Source: Acidobacteriota bacterium (GTDB lineage: Bacteria > Acidobacteriota > Blastocatellia > Pyrinomonadales > Pyrinomonadaceae). From it: a stretch of 64,000 nt of DNA. The stretch lies in assembly GCA_020199775.1 (NCBI GenBank), contig JAIVJZ010000044.1, forward strand, positions 1-64,000, written 5' to 3'. Below are positions 19,693 through 29,742 of the stretch, one piece after another. The position numbers were made by a program, and so were the translations under genes. Position 1 is the first letter of the stretch; every line of letters starts with the position of its first letter. The notes beneath the pieces were generated by a model that had not been told where the DNA came from, did not search any database, and saw nothing but the letters and a program-made list of their open reading frames with translations.

Positions 19693-19741
19693 AGTATACA
19701 TACGGCGACGGGGGCTGTCAATACCCAGCCCCAACATATTG
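19693..19741 (-). promoter_or_regulatory. sigma70 promoter and NrdR-like box upstream of nrdJ
   Basis: On the minus strand TTGACA (19721-19716), a 17-base spacer and TATACT (19698-19693) form a near-perfect sigma70 promoter. Just upstream, CAACATATTG (19732-19741) matches 9 of 10 positions of the NrdR box core CWATATATWG. A second, much weaker half-match lies near 19761-19770. NrdR boxes normally come in pairs, so repression by NrdR is likely but not proven. The rest of 19480-19984 shows no gene. Confidence 0.75.
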
Positions 19742-19984
19742 TATCAAGTTTTCTTTTCAGCGGAATATCGTGGGGAATCTAAGAGTTTACTTTAACCCAA
19801 CTTGAGACGGTTTTAAAGCATCAAAACAGCTCCTTTCGCCCCGTTTCAGCGGGTGACTTAAAAGTTTCGGGGGCGGTTAAAAACTTTTTCCGACCGGCGA
19901 GAAATTTTACCGGGCACAAGATAATAGACGGCCGTCGTTTGGGCTGCCGGCGGCGCGTAGAAATACACGACAAGGGGAAGAAAA

Positions 19985-20908
19985 TTGACCGGAGAACAGA
20001 ACACGAATTTTGATTCGCTCGTGCGCGCGACGGCCGCAGACGGCGGCGTGCGCTGCATGGCGGCGGTGACGACGATGCTTGTGGCCGAAGCGGTTTCACG
20101 TCACCAGACTTCGCCGACCGTGGCCGCCGCGCTCGGTCGCACTCTGACGGGCGCGCTGCTGCTCGGCGCGGGACTCAAGGAATTGGATCGGCTGACGGTG
20201 CAGATCGTTTGCGACGGGCCGGTCGGCGGCATCACGGCGGAGGCGAACGCGCGCGGGCAGGTGCGCGGTTACGCGCGCAACCCGGCGGCTAATTCCGAGT
20301 TGAACGGGAACGGCAAGTTCGATGTGAGTTCCGTTGTCGGCAACGGCATGTTTTACGTCACCCACGAGTCGGGCTACGAGATCGGTTTATACACAGACCC
20401 GTACCGCGGCTCCGTCCCCATCGTGTCGGGCGAGATCGGCGAGGACTTCGCTTACTACCTCGCCAAGTCGGAACAGATTCCTTCGGCGGTGACGCTCGGC
20501 GTCTACATGCGTGCGCGGCCGACGGGTGAGATGTTTGTCGAGGCGGCGGGCGGCTTGATGATACAGGTGATGCCGGGGGCGGACGAGAGGATCATCGAAG
20601 CCGTCGAGGATGCCATCGGGCGCGGCCCCCACACCACGACATTGATCCGCGAAGGCGCGCGCCCCGTGGACATGCTGCGCGCCGCGCTCGGCGATCTCTC
20701 CTTCGAGGTGTTGGAGGAGAAGCCGGTCAGTTTCGCCTGTACCTGTTCGCACGAACGCGCCCTCTCTTTAATCTCATCGATTGATCGCACGGAATTGGAG
20801 ACGATCCTGCGCGAGGACAAAGGCGCGGCGATGACTTGCCACTTCTGCAACGAGACTTACCGGCTGGACGAAGCCGCGTTGGAAGGTATTCTGGCAATGC
20901 GTAGTTAA
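19985..20908 (+). CDS. hslO: Hsp33 redox-regulated chaperone
   Basis: 307 residues from a TTG start at 19985, chosen because AAGGGGAAG lies directly upstream and the frame has no ATG before conserved sequence. The N-terminal domain matches Hsp33 (LVRATAADGGVRC, TGALLLGAGLK, GPVGGITAEANARGQVRGY). The C-terminal redox switch has its four zinc cysteines (FACTCSHERAL and MTCHFCNETY). It is a cytosolic holdase activated by oxidation and unfolding. Divergent from nrdJ; its 3' side is a hairpin element shared with the convergent gene at 21010. Confidence 0.96.
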   Translation: MTGEQNTNFDSLVRATAADGGVRCMAAVTTMLVAEAVSRHQTSPTVAAALGRTLTGALLLGAGLKELDRLTVQIVCDGPVGGITAEANARGQVRGYARNPAANSELNGNGKFDVSSVVGNGMFYVTHESGYEIGLYTDPYRGSVPIVSGEIGEDFAYYLAKSEQIPSAVTLGVYMRARPTGEMFVEAAGGLMIQVMPGADERIIEAVEDAIGRGPHTTTLIREGARPVDMLRAALGDLSFEVLEEKPVSFACTCSHERALSLISSIDRTELETILREDKGAAMTCHFCNETYRLDEAALEGILAMRS

Positions 20909-20909
20909 A

Positions 20910-21015
20910 AGTAAGCGATGAGCGGTGAGCAGTAAGCAGTGAACAGAAAAGGCAGTCCGAGATATTTATCTCGGACTGCCTTTCGCTTGTTCTCACGACT
21001 GCTCACCGCTCACTG
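20910..21015. repeat. heptad-armed palindrome with nested hairpin (R8)
   Basis: The outer arms are AGCGATG/AGCGGTG/AGCAGTA/AGCAGTG heptads (about 20913-20946) and their imperfect complement (20987-21015). Nested inside is a 17-bp perfect stem (20948-20964 with 20967-20983, AAAGGCAGTCCGAGATA) with a 2-base loop. The right arm covers the TGA of the convergent gene at 21010. Confidence 0.88.
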
Positions 21016-21837
21016 TTTTGAGACGAGCATGTCGTAGTTCCCCGCCTGACGGTTGTGGTCGTCGAGCGTGCCGAGCACGTCGGAAGTCTCTTCGAGCATC
21101 TGCTTGGTCATGGCGATGGAGTCGCTGAGTTGTTCGAAGTCGAGTGCGGAGACGCGTTCGGGCGTCGGCAGCGTCACGACTTGATCGTTGACGAGGCCGA
21201 AGAAGTTTTCGATGGACTGCAACTGGCCTTCGACCAACTTCACGGAACGTTCGAGATCGCCGAAGGCGGCGAGGCGACGCTTCAGGATTTCGACGTTGGC
21301 CTGTTGAATGCGTTTGGCGCGTTCATCGGGCGCACCCTCGACGGAGCGTTCGGCCTGTGTCAGTTGGTTCTGCACGGCTTGCCGGTTGATCGAGCGCAGG
21401 TGGTTCTTGCGGCGGCGATACACGTCCAGCAGGTCGACGAAATCTTCCCAGCGTTGTTCAAGGCTGCGGATGTTCATCGGCACTTCCTTCGCGCCGGTGA
21501 ACTTCATGTAGTTGTCGAAAATCTGCTTCTTCAACCACTTCAAATAGAGCACGGCCTCGCGCTCGCGCGGGTCGAAAGTTTCGATCAACTTCTCGCGCTG
21601 GCGGCGGCGCATCTCGAAGAGCTGTTTTTTGGTGCGCGTGTCGACGAGGCGGCGATAGAGTGCGTTGGCCGGGACGGTCGCGAGGTACAGACCTTCGGCG
21701 ACGAGCGCCGCGCCAAGCGGGATGATCGAGCCGGTGTAGGCCGCGGCCACGGCGAAGCCCGCCATGCCCCAAAAATTGACGGGTTCTTTGACCGCCTCTT
21801 TCAAGTATTGGAGGTCTACCTTTTTAATGTCCGCCAT
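21010..21837 (-). CDS. membrane-associated coiled-coil protein next to PspA
   Basis: 275 residues. A hydrophobic segment lies at about 22-58 (FWGMAGFAVAAAYTGSIIPL and following), the rest is helical and highly charged, consistent with long coiled coils (RSLEQRWEDFVDLLDVYRRR, AERSVEGAPDERAKRIQQAN, RLAAFGDLERSVKLVEGQLQ). I do not recognise a named family. It starts 106 bp after pspA on the same strand, suggesting that it works with the ESCRT-III-like PspA protein at the membrane. ATG at 21837. Its stop codon lies in the R8 repeat. Confidence 0.8.
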   Translation of the reverse strand: MADIKKVDLQYLKEAVKEPVNFWGMAGFAVAAAYTGSIIPLGAALVAEGLYLATVPANALYRRLVDTRTKKQLFEMRRRQREKLIETFDPREREAVLYLKWLKKQIFDNYMKFTGAKEVPMNIRSLEQRWEDFVDLLDVYRRRKNHLRSINRQAVQNQLTQAERSVEGAPDERAKRIQQANVEILKRRLAAFGDLERSVKLVEGQLQSIENFFGLVNDQVVTLPTPERVSALDFEQLSDSIAMTKQMLEETSDVLGTLDDHNRQAGNYDMLVSKQ

Positions 21838-21943
21838 AACAAATGACTGCCGTAGAATTTTAACGCCGACTGCCTACCTGACTCAGGCGACGCGACTCTG
21901 AAAGATTTACTCGCCCGCACACATGATTCGACACGTTCGCCCC

Positions 21944-22681
21944 TTACGATGCCCGCCCCTGATCTTCGCCCGCCGCCGGAAGCGCGCCCTGCTGTTTGCC
22001 CGTCGAACTCGGCAACAGCCCCATGCCCTGCTTGTAGGCGAGCAACTTGTCCTGCAACTGCATGTCCATCGCCTCGCGCTCGATGTCCTGCATCTGCGAA
22101 TCCACCGAGGCCGCGCCGAGTTGCATCTTGGCTTCGGCGGTGGCCGAGCGGCGATCAATTTTCTCGCGCATCTCGCTGAACGTCGAAGCGTCGTCGCCGA
22201 GTTGGAAGGTCTCCATCGTCTGCGCGAGTTGCTCCTGCAACTTCGCCTGCTTCGACTGGTTGATCAACTGCATCGCCTCGGCCGTGCGTTGCTGCATTTG
22301 CAGCATGTAGTTGTCGCGCGCCTTGAGCGCCTGCTTGGATGCCATCTCGGCGTGCTGAAGTTGCTGGCCTGTCTTGTTGAGGTCGAGTTGGGCTTGCTGG
22401 AGTTGGCCGATGTAGGCTGTGGCGATGTCGTCGCGCCCCAGTTTGATGGACGCTTTGATCTTCGAGTCGAGGTCAACGACCTGTCCTTCGAGCCGCTCTT
22501 TGCTCTTGGCGAGGAGACGTTCGGTCGCCATCACCTGCGCGACGGAGTTGTTCAGTTCGGGCACGCGGTCGCGCATCTCGCGGATGGTCTGATTAAGGAT
22601 CATCTCCGGGTCTTCGGTCTTCTCGATCAGACCGCCAAACAACGCACGCAAAGAACGCTTGAACCTGCTCCACGATGACAT
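21944..22681 (-). CDS. pspA: PspA/IM30 family membrane-stress protein
   Basis: 245 residues from ATG 22681 with GGAGGAG upstream. The N-terminus (FKRSLRALFGGLIEKTEDPE) is the amphipathic helix that binds membranes, followed by NQTIREMRDRVPELNNSVAQ and long helices typical of PspA/Vipp1, the bacterial ESCRT-III relatives that repair or protect the inner membrane. No PspF, PspB or PspC is nearby; the partner here appears to be the coiled-coil gene at 21010. The C-terminal 20 residues are a Gln/Gly-rich tail. The leader (22682-22962) has an extended -10-like TGTTATACT near 22843, weakly supported. Confidence 0.93.
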   Translation of the reverse strand: MSSWSRFKRSLRALFGGLIEKTEDPEMILNQTIREMRDRVPELNNSVAQVMATERLLAKSKERLEGQVVDLDSKIKASIKLGRDDIATAYIGQLQQAQLDLNKTGQQLQHAEMASKQALKARDNYMLQMQQRTAEAMQLINQSKQAKLQEQLAQTMETFQLGDDASTFSEMREKIDRRSATAEAKMQLGAASVDSQMQDIEREAMDMQLQDKLLAYKQGMGLLPSSTGKQQGALPAAGEDQGRAS

Positions 22682-22962
22682 CTCTTCTGCTCCTCCGGCA
22701 AACCATCCGGCGCATCGCCTTCGACCGTCGCGATGCTGCCAAATTTTCCGCGCCTGAATTTCACGCGCGTCCAAGATAGTACGTAAGCGCGCCTCCCGCG
22801 GTTCATTTTCGGCGGCGATACGCCCTTCTTGTGCCGAGTATAACAGGAGTCGCGGTTAGCCGACCAGAGCGGGCAGAAAGTGAGCTGTGCGTCGTCGGCG
22901 ATGTGCAGTGTGGAGAGGACGGGCAGTGGCCCGGTGGCATATTTCTGCTGGCCGCTCACGAC

Positions 22963-24255
22963 TCACTGCTTGCCGAATCTTCCGATGTCGCGACGATATT
23001 GCATGCCGTCCCAGTGGATGTGACCGGCGGCTTCGTAGCAGTGCGCCAGCGCGCGTTCGAGCGTCGGGGCGCGCGTCGTGACGCCGACCACGCGCCCGCC
23101 CGCCGTCCGCCAAGAGCCGTCGGCGGCGCGTTTCGTCCCGGCGTGGAATATTTGGACGGAAGAAGACTTTTGTGCGCCGTCCAGCCCTTCGATGCGCGCG
23201 CCCGTTTCGGGTCGCTCCGGGTAGCCACGCGCAGCGAGGACGACGCAGGCCGACGCGTCTTCAGTCCACTCGACCCGCGCGTCCCTGAGATTTTTCGTCG
23301 CGACGGCCTCGAATATTTCGCCGAGGTCACTTTCGAGCCGCACGAGGATAGCCTGCGCTTCCGGGTCACCGAAACGCACGTTGTACTCAAGGACGCGCGC
23401 GCCTTCCGGCGTCAGCATCAGCCCGACGAAGATGACTCCGCGAAACTCCAGACCGTCGGCGCGAAGACCGGCGAGCGTCGGTTCGACGACCTTGCGGACG
23501 GCGTTTCCCTGCGTCTCCTCGTCGAGCACTCCGGGCGCAGTGATCGCGCCCATGCCGCCCGTGTTCGGGCCGGTGTCGCCTTCGCCGATGCGTTTGTGAT
23601 CGCGTGCGGGCGGCATCAGGGCGTAGTGCGTGCCGTCCGTCCAGAACAGGAGGGAGGCTTCCGCCCCGGTCAGGGCTTCTTCGATGACGACGCGGCGCGC
23701 CGCGTCGCTCCCGACGCGACCGCCCTCCATCAACTCGCCGACGGCCTGCAAAGCCTCCGCGCGCGTCGCGGCCACGACCACGCCTTTGCCCCCCGCGAGT
23801 CCGTCGGCTTTGACGACGACGGGCGCGTCCGCCCCGCCAAACTCGCCGCCGAGCAGAATCTCGCGCGCTTCGCCCGCGCTCGCGGCGACGCGGAAACGCG
23901 CCGTCGGTATCCGGTGTCGCGCCATAAACTCTTTGGCGAAGGCTTTGCTCGATTCCAGTTGCGCGGCTTCGGCGCGCGGGCCTGCCACGACGAGGCCGCG
24001 CCGCTCGAATTCGTCCGCGAGTCCGGCGGCGAGTGGGGCTTCGCCGCCGACGATGGTGAGCGCGATTCGTTCCGTCTCGGCGAACGAGGCGAGCGCGGCA
24101 ACGTCTGTGGCCGACGCGGGGACAGTGTGTGCCATCTCGCCGATGGCGTCGCTGCCGGGCGCACAGTAGAGTTCGATGCGGCGTTGGGAAGTTCTTCTGA
24201 GCGCGTGGCAGAGCGCGTGTTCGCGCCCGCCCGAACCGATGACGAGAATCTTCAT
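22963..24255 (-). CDS. purD: phosphoribosylamine-glycine ligase
   Basis: 430 residues from ATG 24255; an upstream frame extension to 24291 lacks conservation. It catalyses the second step of purine biosynthesis. N-terminal GSGGREHALCHAL binds phosphoribosylamine; the ATP-grasp domain shows VVKADGLAGGKGVVVA, GAEASLLFWTDG, GDTGPNTGGMGA and EYNVRFGDPEAQ. Length and motifs are standard. No other pur gene is adjacent. The 345 bp upstream contains the promoter of the zinc-ribbon gene and nothing else obvious. Confidence 0.96.
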   Translation of the reverse strand: MKILVIGSGGREHALCHALRRTSQRRIELYCAPGSDAIGEMAHTVPASATDVAALASFAETERIALTIVGGEAPLAAGLADEFERRGLVVAGPRAEAAQLESSKAFAKEFMARHRIPTARFRVAASAGEAREILLGGEFGGADAPVVVKADGLAGGKGVVVAATRAEALQAVGELMEGGRVGSDAARRVVIEEALTGAEASLLFWTDGTHYALMPPARDHKRIGEGDTGPNTGGMGAITAPGVLDEETQGNAVRKVVEPTLAGLRADGLEFRGVIFVGLMLTPEGARVLEYNVRFGDPEAQAILVRLESDLGEIFEAVATKNLRDARVEWTEDASACVVLAARGYPERPETGARIEGLDGAQKSSSVQIFHAGTKRAADGSWRTAGGRVVGVTTRAPTLERALAHCYEAAGHIHWDGMQYRRDIGRFGKQ

Positions 24256-24379
24256 AGTCGGAAAATCAGCTTCGGATGTCGGGACATACACCGACCCTTG
24301 AACGCGCGGATGCTGGCATGACGCGAAAGTGGTGTCAAGACAGACCGCGACAGTTTTGAGCCCAGCGTACCAAGAAACC

Positions 24380-24408
24380 TTGACACAATTTTGTGATAGT
24401 TATACTTT
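24380..24408 (+). promoter_or_regulatory. probable sigma70 promoter
   Basis: TTGACA (24380-24385) is followed by TATACT (24401-24406, spacer 15) or TACTTT (24403-24408, spacer 17). It lies about 200 bases before the zinc-ribbon gene, implying a long leader (24415-24601) in which I see no named riboswitch. Confidence 0.55.
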
Positions 24409-24601
24409 GCATAGTAATCGGATCGGCGACGGGCGGCTCTAAAGGGTTATAAAGAGCAACTCGCGTGATCTCAAAAACGCATAGATTAAGTTAAGAGTCT
24501 TGTTTTGAAGACTGCTGGCTGAAAATTTCTGATCTTCCTTCGAGCAACTTCTCTCACCGAACGTTCGACTCCGGGGATTATATCCGTGGGGGGGTAGTAA
24601 C

Positions 24602-24979
24602 ATGTCACAAGCTCAAGCAACCGGCCACGCGAACGGCGAGTGGACGCACGCCGAGACTGAATACCAAGACCGTAACATCCGTTGCGTCGATTGTAACGAA
24701 GACTTCATCTGGACTGGCGGCGAGCAGGTTTTCTTTCACGACAAGGGTCTGAAGAACGAACCGAAACGCTGCAAGCCCTGCAAGCAAGCCAAGAACGAGC
24801 GTCTGGCCGCCATCGCCGCCGCGCAGGCTTCGGGCGTCCGCCAACGCATCGAAGTTTCCGTCAACTGCGCGCAGTGCGGTCAACAGACGACCGTTCCCTT
24901 TTACCCCTCGCAGGGTCGCCCCGTCTTCTGTCGCTCTTGCTTCCTCGCAGGCCGCAGCACAGAGACGCAAGATGGGTAA
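24602..24979 (+). CDS. double zinc-ribbon protein
   Basis: 125 residues with two CxxC pairs near each end: CVDCNEDFIWTGGEQVFF...CKPCK (about 27-60) resembles the probable zinc-ribbon domain (zf-trcl), and CAQCGQQTTVPF...CRSC (about 92-117) resembles the CxxC zinc-binding tail of small Acidobacteria/Chloroflexi proteins. Likely cytosolic nucleic-acid or protein binder. A G-rich tract precedes the ATG at 24602. Function unknown. 24980-25227 has no gene. Confidence 0.85.
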   Translation: MSQAQATGHANGEWTHAETEYQDRNIRCVDCNEDFIWTGGEQVFFHDKGLKNEPKRCKPCKQAKNERLAAIAAAQASGVRQRIEVSVNCAQCGQQTTVPFYPSQGRPVFCRSCFLAGRSTETQDG

Positions 24980-25227
24980 CACGCCCTCTAAACTTCACAA
25001 GGTCACTCCCGACAGACTGATCGACCGTCACACGTCCGCCGCCGCGCAAGAGCATTAGCGGCCTCGTCAAAGTGTGTCCGGCGCGAACGTTGAATTTGAG
25101 CGGAGGGCGAGTCGTTACCCCGTCACGTCCTGCGCTCACTTCTTTTCGACACGCCGCACGCTTTGTTTTCGAGAGGGCACGCCGCCCCCCCGTGGGCGAC
25201 GCTTGAGCAAACCCCGCACGACTTCTC

Positions 25228-27120
25228 TCACCCGCCGACGTGCACGACGGGACGACGCTTAGGGTCTTTCTCCGCCTGACGCAAAACTTCATGGGTGACG
25301 GGGGCGGTGTCGCCCTCGCCGAAGGCCACGTACTTGAACAGGTAGGCGAGCGGGTTCCCCTCGCTCCAACCGAAATAGATGTGCGGGACTTTCCCCGTCC
25401 GGTCGCGGACATGCAGGAGGAAGGCGGCGATGGCGTTCGGCACGGCCGGGCTTCTCGTCCGCAGCACGCGATAACCGTCCAACTCCACGCCGCGCACTTT
25501 CAGCCGCTCGGTAAACTCCGAAGCGTCGCCCGGCTTGACCTCGAAGAAGAGCACGGCATCGCGAGTCGGGATGTGGTTGCCCGCGCGCTTCTCGCGCTCC
25601 TTCACCGTGTACTCGTTCACGTCGCCGCGGTCACGCCGGTTGGCGATGATCCGCACGTCGCCGCGCCTGCCCGCTTCCTCGATAAACTCTCGCGCCTTGG
25701 CGTCCAGTATCAATTCGACGACACGCAACTCGGTCGTGCGCCACACGCGCGAGACGAGCGAGGCGAGCACGATGCCGCCGATGAAGATCGAGGCGATCTT
25801 GATGCCTTCCGGCCGCTCGAAGACGTTGACGATTGTGGTGTAGGCGAAGACGAGCGCGATCAGCAGGAAGGTCGACGCCCAACGCTTCGACCCACGGCGG
25901 CGCGCCGACAGCATCACGGCGATCGCCGCCGAAGTCATCAAGACCAGCACGCCCGTCGCGTAAGCGCCGCCCTGCGCGTCAACGTCCGCCTTGAAGATGA
26001 TCGTGACGGCGAAGGCGACGGCCGTGAAGACGAGTACGAGCGGGCGCGTGGCACGCGCCCAGTCGGGAGCCATGCCGTAGCGCGGAAGATAACGCGGCAC
26101 GATGTTTAGCAGCCCGGCCATGGCCGACGCGCCCGCGAACCACAGGATCAGGATCGTGCTCACGTCGTAGACCGTACCGAAGGCGTCGCCGAAGAAGTGG
26201 TGCGCGAGATAGGCCAGCGCGCGGCCGTTGGCTTCGCCGCGCGGCGTCGTCAACGTTTGCGGCTGAAACGCTTCGGGCGGGATGACGAGCGTCGTCACGA
26301 AACTGCTCGTGATGAGCATGACGCTCATGATGAGGGCGGCCGTGCGCAAAAGTTTTCTCGTGTCGCGGACGCGCCCCACCGGTTTCTTCTCCGTGTCTTC
26401 GCGGTCGCCTTTGACGAGCGGCATCACGGCCACGCCCGTCTCGAACCCGGAGAGACCGAGCGCAAGTTTCGGGAACACGATGAGCGCGGCCAGAAGCATC
26501 ATGAACGGGTTCGCGTGACTCGTGTAGAGGGCGTCGCGCCAGCGCGGCAGGTATTCGGGATGCGTCGCCACTTCAAAGATGCCGCGGCCGATGACGACCG
26601 TGTTCAGCAGCAGGTAAGAGATGACGAGGACGACCGCGATCCCGATGGCCTCCTTGAAGCCTTTGAGGAAGACACCGCCGAGCACCGCGACCAGCATGAG
26701 CGTGATGACGACCGGGTGATCGAGCACGCTGTAACGTTGGGCGTAAGGGTTTTCGAGAATGTGCGCCGTGGCGTCGGCGGCCGAGAGCGTGATCGTGATA
26801 ATGAAGTCGGTCGCCACGAAACCGAGCAGCGCGAGCACGAACAGTTTGCCCTTCCAGCGCGCCAGCAGGTTTTCGAGCATCGAGATCGAGCCTTCGCCGT
26901 GCGGGCTTTCGGCCGCGACGCGTCCGTAGATGGGGAGCGCGCCGAAAAGCGTGAGGAGCACGAGGATCAAAGTGGCGATGGGCGAAAGCGCGCCGGCGGC
27001 GAGGAAAGCGATGCCGGGCTGGTAGCCGAGAGTCGAGAAATAGTCTACGCCCGTCAGACACATCACCTTCCACCACGGGTGCGTGTGATGTTGCCCCTCC
27101 CGCTCGTGCGGCCCCTCCAT
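25228..27120 (-). CDS. APC superfamily permease, tandem copy 1
   Basis: 630 residues. About 12 membrane helices fill residues 25-450 (for example [20 protein letters not shown] and [15 protein letters not shown]), then a soluble C-terminal domain of about 180 residues ([30 protein letters not shown]-like region). The N-terminus [20 protein letters not shown] is His-rich. This resembles APC-type amino acid or cation transporters with a cytosolic tail, in the wide class that includes KimA-type potassium transporters; substrate unknown. It is 272 bp from a near-identical paralogue. ATG 27120 with GAGGAG upstream. Confidence 0.88.
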   Translation of the reverse strand: MEGPHEREGQHHTHPWWKVMCLTGVDYFSTLGYQPGIAFLAAGALSPIATLILVLLTLFGALPIYGRVAAESPHGEGSISMLENLLARWKGKLFVLALLGFVATDFIITITLSAADATAHILENPYAQRYSVLDHPVVITLMLVAVLGGVFLKGFKEAIGIAVVLVISYLLLNTVVIGRGIFEVATHPEYLPRWRDALYTSHANPFMMLLAALIVFPKLALGLSGFETGVAVMPLVKGDREDTEKKPVGRVRDTRKLLRTAALIMSVMLITSSFVTTLVIPPEAFQPQTLTTPRGEANGRALAYLAHHFFGDAFGTVYDVSTILILWFAGASAMAGLLNIVPRYLPRYGMAPDWARATRPLVLVFTAVAFAVTIIFKADVDAQGGAYATGVLVLMTSAAIAVMLSARRRGSKRWASTFLLIALVFAYTTIVNVFERPEGIKIASIFIGGIVLASLVSRVWRTTELRVVELILDAKAREFIEEAGRRGDVRIIANRRDRGDVNEYTVKEREKRAGNHIPTRDAVLFFEVKPGDASEFTERLKVRGVELDGYRVLRTRSPAVPNAIAAFLLHVRDRTGKVPHIYFGWSEGNPLAYLFKYVAFGEGDTAPVTHEVLRQAEKDPKRRPVVHVGG

Positions 27121-27392
27121 CTCCTCGACGTTCGTTGCGCGGAGTTGCCCTTCCCTAAAAGCCTACGAGGTTAGCTGCCGGGCTAGGACTTGGAAGTGTC
27201 CCCCGCGAAGGCGTGTGGTTTCACGCGCCGCGATGCGCCCCGTGTCTCGCCCGAAAGAGCGAAACGTTGGTTCCCCCGTGCCGCACGCGCGCGGGTGATA
27301 ACAACCCGGTCGCGTGCGACTTCGGCAGACAAATTTTCAACGTCGCGGATGTTACGCCTGCGCGCGCCGTAAAGCAACCGCCGGTAATTCTC

Positions 27393-29279
27393 TCACCCGC
27401 CGACGTGCACGACCGGACGCCTCTCCGGGTCTTCTTCCGCTTGTCGCAAAACCTCGTGCGTGACGGGGGCGGTGTCGCCCTCGCCGAACGCCACGTACTT
27501 GAACAGGTAGGCGAGCGGGTTCCCCTCGCTCCAACCGAAATAAACGTGCGGGACTTTCCCCGTCCGATCGCGCAGGTGCAGGAGGAAGGCGGCGATGGCA
27601 TTCGGCACGGCCGGGCTTTCCGCGCGCAGCACGTGGTAGCCGTCAACGTCCGCGCCCGTCACTTTCAGGACGCCCGCAAACTCCGAGGCGTCGCCCGGTT
27701 TGACCTCGAAGAAGAGTATGGGGTCGCGCGTCGGGATGTGGTTGTCGGCGCGCTTCTCGCGTTCCTTGAATTCGTATTCGCTTACGTCGCCGCGGTCGCA
27801 GCGGTTCGTCACGATGCGTATCTCGCCGCGCCGGTCGGCCTCTTCGACGAACGCACGCGCCGTCTCGTCCAGTTCCACGCGTTCCACGCGCAACTCGGTC
27901 GTGCGCGAGACGCGCGAGACGAGCGAGACGACGATGATGAAGCCGATGAAGGCCGAGGCGATCTTGAGCCCTTCCGGCTGCTCGATGATGTTGACGACCG
28001 TGGTGTAGGCGAAGACGAGCGCGATCAGCAGGAACGCCCAGCGCCACGCGCTCCCCTCGCGCCACACGGAGAGCGCGACGGCAATCGCCGCCGAAGTCAT
28101 CAAGGCCAGCACGCCCGTCGCGTAAGCCCCGCCCTGCGCTTCCACGTTCGCCTTGAAGAGCACTGTCACGGCGAAGCAGATGATCGTGAAGACGATGACG
28201 AGCGGGCGCGTCGCCTTCGCCCAGTTCGGAGCCATGCCGTAACGCGGAAGGTAACGCGGCACGATGTTCAGCAGCCCGGCCAGCGCGGACGATCCGGCGA
28301 ACCACAGGATCAGGATCGTGCTCACGTCGTAGACCGTGCCGAAGATGTCGCCGAGGAACGTGTGCGCGAGATAGGCCAGCGCGCGCCCGCTCGCCTCGCC
28401 CGCCGGCGTAGTGGCGGTCTCCGGCTGGAAAGCCGCTGCGGGAATGAGCATCGTGGTCACGACGCTGCTCGCGAGCAGCAACACGCTCATGATCAACGCG
28501 GCGGCCTTCAACAGCTTCCGCGTGTTGTTGATGCGCCCCATCGGTTTCTGCCGGTCGTCGCCGGGTTCGCCCTCGACGAGCGGCATGACGACCACACCCG
28601 TCTCGAACCCGGAGAGGCCGAGCGCGAGTTTCGGGAACACGATGAGCGCGGCGGCGACCATCATCAAAGGGTTGCCGTGGACGCCGAACAGAGCGTCTTT
28701 CCAGTTGACCATCAACTGCGGCTGCGTCGCGAGTTTGTAAAACCCGACGCCCAGCACGACCACGTTGAGCAGGATGTAGACGACGACGATCACGACCGCG
28801 ATGCCGATGGCCTCCTTGAACCCTTTGAGAAAGACCGCGCCGAGCGCGGCGATCAAAAAGAGCGTGACGGCGATCTGATGGTGGTGAAAAAACTGCGGCA
28901 CATAGGGGTTGTCTATGATGTGGACGGCCGCGTCGGCGGCCGAGAGCGTGATCGTGATGATGAAACTCGTGGCCGCGAATCCGAGCAGGCAGAGGACGAA
29001 CAGTTTGCCCTTCCAGCGCGAGAGCAAATTTTCGAGCATCGAGATCGAGCCGTCGCCGTGCGGGCTTTCGGCCGCGACGCGGTTATACATCGGCAACGCG
29101 CCGAAAAGCGTCAGCACCACGAGCACGAGCGTCGCGATGGGTGCGAGCGCGCCGGCGGCGAGGAAGGCGATGCCGGGCTGGTAGCCGAGAGTCGAGAAAT
29201 AGTCTACGCCCGTCAGACACATCACCTTCCACCACGGGTGCGTGTGATGTTGCCCCTCCCGCTCGTGCGGCCCCTCCAT
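27393..29279 (-). CDS. APC superfamily permease, tandem copy 2
   Basis: 628 residues from ATG 29279 (GTCGAGGAG upstream), matching the start of copy 1; the open frame extends 17 codons further but without conservation. Same architecture as copy 1: about 12 helices and a C-terminal soluble domain. About 120 bp around the start and much of the last 200 bp are almost identical to copy 1, while the middle differs more, which points to gene conversion. The 462 bp to the next gene contain a strong hairpin at 29493 and no coding sequence. Confidence 0.87.
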   Translation of the reverse strand: MEGPHEREGQHHTHPWWKVMCLTGVDYFSTLGYQPGIAFLAAGALAPIATLVLVVLTLFGALPMYNRVAAESPHGDGSISMLENLLSRWKGKLFVLCLLGFAATSFIITITLSAADAAVHIIDNPYVPQFFHHHQIAVTLFLIAALGAVFLKGFKEAIGIAVVIVVVYILLNVVVLGVGFYKLATQPQLMVNWKDALFGVHGNPLMMVAAALIVFPKLALGLSGFETGVVVMPLVEGEPGDDRQKPMGRINNTRKLLKAAALIMSVLLLASSVVTTMLIPAAAFQPETATTPAGEASGRALAYLAHTFLGDIFGTVYDVSTILILWFAGSSALAGLLNIVPRYLPRYGMAPNWAKATRPLVIVFTIICFAVTVLFKANVEAQGGAYATGVLALMTSAAIAVALSVWREGSAWRWAFLLIALVFAYTTVVNIIEQPEGLKIASAFIGFIIVVSLVSRVSRTTELRVERVELDETARAFVEEADRRGEIRIVTNRCDRGDVSEYEFKEREKRADNHIPTRDPILFFEVKPGDASEFAGVLKVTGADVDGYHVLRAESPAVPNAIAAFLLHLRDRTGKVPHVYFGWSEGNPLAYLFKYVAFGEGDTAPVTHEVLRQAEEDPERRPVVHVGG

Positions 29280-29492
29280 CTCCTCGACGTCGAGCGCGCG
29301 TCTCTCACAGGCGCGCGGCCAAAGCATCAACAGACAACTTCAAAGCATTACGCGCTCTTCGTCACATGTCAACGCTCTCGTGCGCCCGTCGCTCGTGTGC
29401 TTCAAACTAAATTGCTCAATGCCCTACTTTAACTTAAACATCAAAGCCCTCGCCACAAAAAAAGCGGCTCAAGACGGGTGGGAATGGTGAGC

Positions 29493-29554
29493 GCTCCGCG
29501 GTCGAAGGCGGACGGAGAAACCTTGTTCTATCCGTCCGCCTTCGACCGCGGAGC
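29493..29554. repeat. 24-bp perfect hairpin in a divergent spacer
   Basis: Bases 29493-29516 and 29531-29554 are perfect reverse complements (GCTCCGCGGTCGAAGGCGGA...) with a 14-base loop. On the plus strand it is followed by ATTGATCTTTTT. It lies between the divergent starts of the permease (29279) and the TPR-sigma54 gene (29743), so no annotated gene ends into it. Confidence 0.9.
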
Positions 29555-29742
29555 ATTGATCTTTTTCAGCTTGTCACTTCCCCCCTTGTCTGCTAAATTC
29601 TGGAATGTACAAGCCTTTAGGACTGTTTTCGAGTAGTATCGCTCGAAGGCTGAAACAGATTCCTTTCCACCTGACTCCGTTTTAACCGACAGCAAAATTT
29701 GAGTGGCCGACCCATTTCCTCGCGACTGTTGCGCCCGAACTC

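Noticed and set aside
27213-29432. 739-codon plus-strand open frame
   Set aside because: Antisense to the second permease; its charged low-complexity product mirrors the hydrophobic codons of the real gene.
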